DNA of 64,000 nucleotides from the NCBI RefSeq assembly GCF_900089755.1, contig NZ_FLOC01000006.1, positions 1 to 64,000 on the forward strand, in the 5' to 3' direction. Origin of the DNA: Marinomonas aquimarina. GTDB lineage: Bacteria; Pseudomonadota; Gammaproteobacteria; Pseudomonadales; Marinomonadaceae. The notes under the pieces are model-generated. The model was not told the origin of the DNA. It did not search any database and saw nothing but the letters and a program-made list of their open reading frames with translations. The number at the start of each line of letters is the position of its first letter. Within the stretch, counting starts at the first letter, position 1. The position numbers and the translations under genes are program-made. Shown here piece after piece: positions 62,721 to 64,000 of the stretch.

Positions 62721-62850
62721 AGGGGTCTGACCCCTAAGCGTGAGATGTTGAGTTAATAAAATTGCCCATCGTAGTTAAGGGGTCAGATCCCTTATACATC
62801 AAGATGGGCAGGCAACTCTTTGGATTCGGCGTTAAAGGGATCTGACCCCT
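62721..62850. repeat. Three GGGGTCTGACCCC-type palindromes
   Basis: AGGGGTCTGACCCCT (62721-62735), AAGGGGTCAGATCCCTT (62777-62793) and AAAGGGATCTGACCCCT (62834-62850) lie between the convergent exporter and GTPase genes. A GCCCATC/GATGGGC pair (about 62764 and 62804) adds a further hairpin. They are related to the arms at 60215-60276 and probably terminate transcription. Confidence 0.7.
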
Positions 62851-62869
62851 GAATCTGCTGTTGAGCGTG

Positions 62870-63907
62870 TTACTTCTGCAAACAGCCTAGCATTTGCTGC
62901 TCGAGTGCTTGCCAATCTAGCTCACGTGGGCTGATGATTTCGATACGTGAGTCGCGGCGGTAGGCCACCTTGTCGAAGTCATGTTCATCGTTGACGCGGT
63001 TGTAGAACACCCAGGCATGGCCAATGCGAATCACGCCTTTGATGCGGTGAATGCCTTCTAAGCCGTTTAGGATTTCTTCCAATTCCCAGTAATCGAAGCA
63101 ATCATCGCGGTGGAAGATCCAGCCACAGCTAAATAGACCGCTGCCATTACCGATCTTGCGGATCGGTTTACCGGGCTCCGCCACAGCTTCGTGCTCATGG
63201 TGATCATGCCCATGGTCGTGATGATGGTCATGGCTGTGATCATGATCGTGGTGCTCGTGAGTATGCGCTTCTGGAAATTGCGCCTGTAGTTGGCCATTGC
63301 GCACCAAGTCCAGCAAGGCTGGGTCGATTTGTGCGCGTGTGGTGCGGCCTACATGTTGTTTCGGTGGGAACATGTTGCCAAGGCTTTCTTCCACCACCTC
63401 TACCTGTTCAGGTTCTGCTAGGTCGCACTTGTTGATCAGTACCACGTCAGCCAGGTTAAGTTGGTCGTGGAAGGTTTCATTGTTGATCACGTTTTCATCG
63501 CCCAAAGAGCGCGGGTCGAGCAAACAGATGGTGGCGCGCAGGTCGAGTTTGTCTTTAAACGCCGGCCCCATAAGCGTATCGATAATACCTTCGGGATGAC
63601 CGATGCCAGTTGGTTCGATAATCAGACGATCCGGCTTAGCTTGCTCGATTAAACCTTTAACGGTTTTGTGTAGAGAAGGGCCTAAGGCACAGCAAATACA
63701 ACCGCCAGAGAGCTCTTTGACGTGCAGGCCGTCTTGGTCCGGCATCATTTCTTGGTCGATTCCCACTTGGCCAAATTCGTTCACTAGCACGGCCCAGATT
63801 TCGCCTTCTGGCTTATTCGCTAGCAGTCCATTGATCGACGTGGTTTTACCAACACCCAAGAACCCTGTGATGATGTTGGTGGGGATGGCTTTGGCTTGCT
63901 CGTTCAT
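62870..63907 (-). CDS. COG0523/CobW-family GTPase with His-rich loop
   Basis: The 345-residue GTPase has Walker A GFLGVGKT (residues 15-22), the metal-binding GCICC motif (Cys70, 72, 73), NKCD (about 161) and a CobW C-terminal domain. A loop at about 217-243 has over ten His residues (HEHHDHDHSHDHHHDHGHDHH), as in zinc chaperones such as YjiA, YeiR and ZigA. It probably delivers Zn2+ to a target enzyme. ATG 63907 is chosen over an upstream frame start at 63958. No zinc-related gene or Zur site is visible nearby. The 93 bases to the window end are non-coding. Confidence 0.9.
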   Translation of the reverse strand: MNEQAKAIPTNIITGFLGVGKTTSINGLLANKPEGEIWAVLVNEFGQVGIDQEMMPDQDGLHVKELSGGCICCALGPSLHKTVKGLIEQAKPDRLIIEPTGIGHPEGIIDTLMGPAFKDKLDLRATICLLDPRSLGDENVINNETFHDQLNLADVVLINKCDLAEPEQVEVVEESLGNMFPPKQHVGRTTRAQIDPALLDLVRNGQLQAQFPEAHTHEHHDHDHSHDHHHDHGHDHHEHEAVAEPGKPIRKIGNGSGLFSCGWIFHRDDCFDYWELEEILNGLEGIHRIKGVIRIGHAWVFYNRVNDEHDFDKVAYRRDSRIEIISPRELDWQALEQQMLGCLQK

Positions 63908-64000
63908 AGTGTCTCTTCGTTTTGGTACGGCTGTTGGCAGTTGCTGATCACCCTTCAATGGTCGAATCAGAAAGCCGGTGATAAAGGTTTAACTGGGTGG

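Overview
The window looks like chromosome of a marine or halotolerant gammaproteobacterium, probably Oceanospirillales-like; I do not assign a genus. Reasons: hemF-aroE gene order, a long 491-residue IlvC with divergent IlvY, a TRAP transporter, choline sulfatase with ChoX-type binding proteins, a NhaP2-type antiporter, and many LysR, GntR and MocR regulators. Most of it is ordinary metabolic chromosome, cut by repeat-rich and accessory stretches that are visibly more A+T-rich.

Layout. 1-0.7 kb: the end of an IS3-family element that truncates a dihydrodipicolinate-synthase-like gene. 0.9-5.1 kb: TetR regulator, hemF, aroE, an acyltransferase-like gene and two structured repeats. 5.1-8.8 kb: nitric-oxide defence (hmp, divergent norR, truncated haemoglobin, small membrane protein), with a sigma-54 promoter and NorR sites visible. 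8.8-9.1 kb: a dense cluster of DnaA boxes that looks like a replication origin or DnaA-titration site. 9.1-17.5 kb: MATE exporter, then a lactate module (PdhR/LldR-like regulator, TRAP transporter, FAD/Fe-S D-lactate dehydrogenase) with three matching operators. 17.5-19.3 kb: an AbiE-type toxin-antitoxin pair. 19.4-28.6 kb: LysR/DUF2798 pair, gamma-glutamyl-putrescine catabolism genes (puuC, puuB, puuA, an amidotransferase), nitroreductase and regulators.

28.6-34.0 kb is the most unusual part. A repeat island is followed by three genes, all on the plus strand, each followed by an attC-like site (one of them shortened). This reads as a cluster of integron cassettes without an integrase (CALIN). 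The first cassette encodes a 1088-residue protein with an N-terminal PD-(D/E)XK-like nuclease region, a long helical repeat region and an unrecognised C-terminus: a candidate undescribed single-gene defence system. The third encodes a HEPN-like protein.

34.0-43.1 kb: ilvY/ilvC, modF, a secreted double-domain beta-propeller phytase, and a divergent membrane gene followed by an AraC gene broken by one in-frame TGA. Both divergent promoters carry convincing Pho boxes. 43.1-44.9 kb: repeat islands around an orphan Phd-type antitoxin and an AbiV-type abortive-infection gene. 45-48.5 kb: a second puuB/puuA pair with a TetR regulator. 48.5-64 kb: NhaP2 antiporter, GNAT and FMN-binding proteins, two ChoX paralogues, choline sulfatase and its LysR regulator, a TM2 protein, two MocR regulators, a DMT exporter and a His-rich COG0523 GTPase.

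Three short palindromic repeat families recur together in six intergenic islands (28.6-44.9 kb); no transposase for them is in the window. All calls come from reading the sequence; no database search or computation was run.
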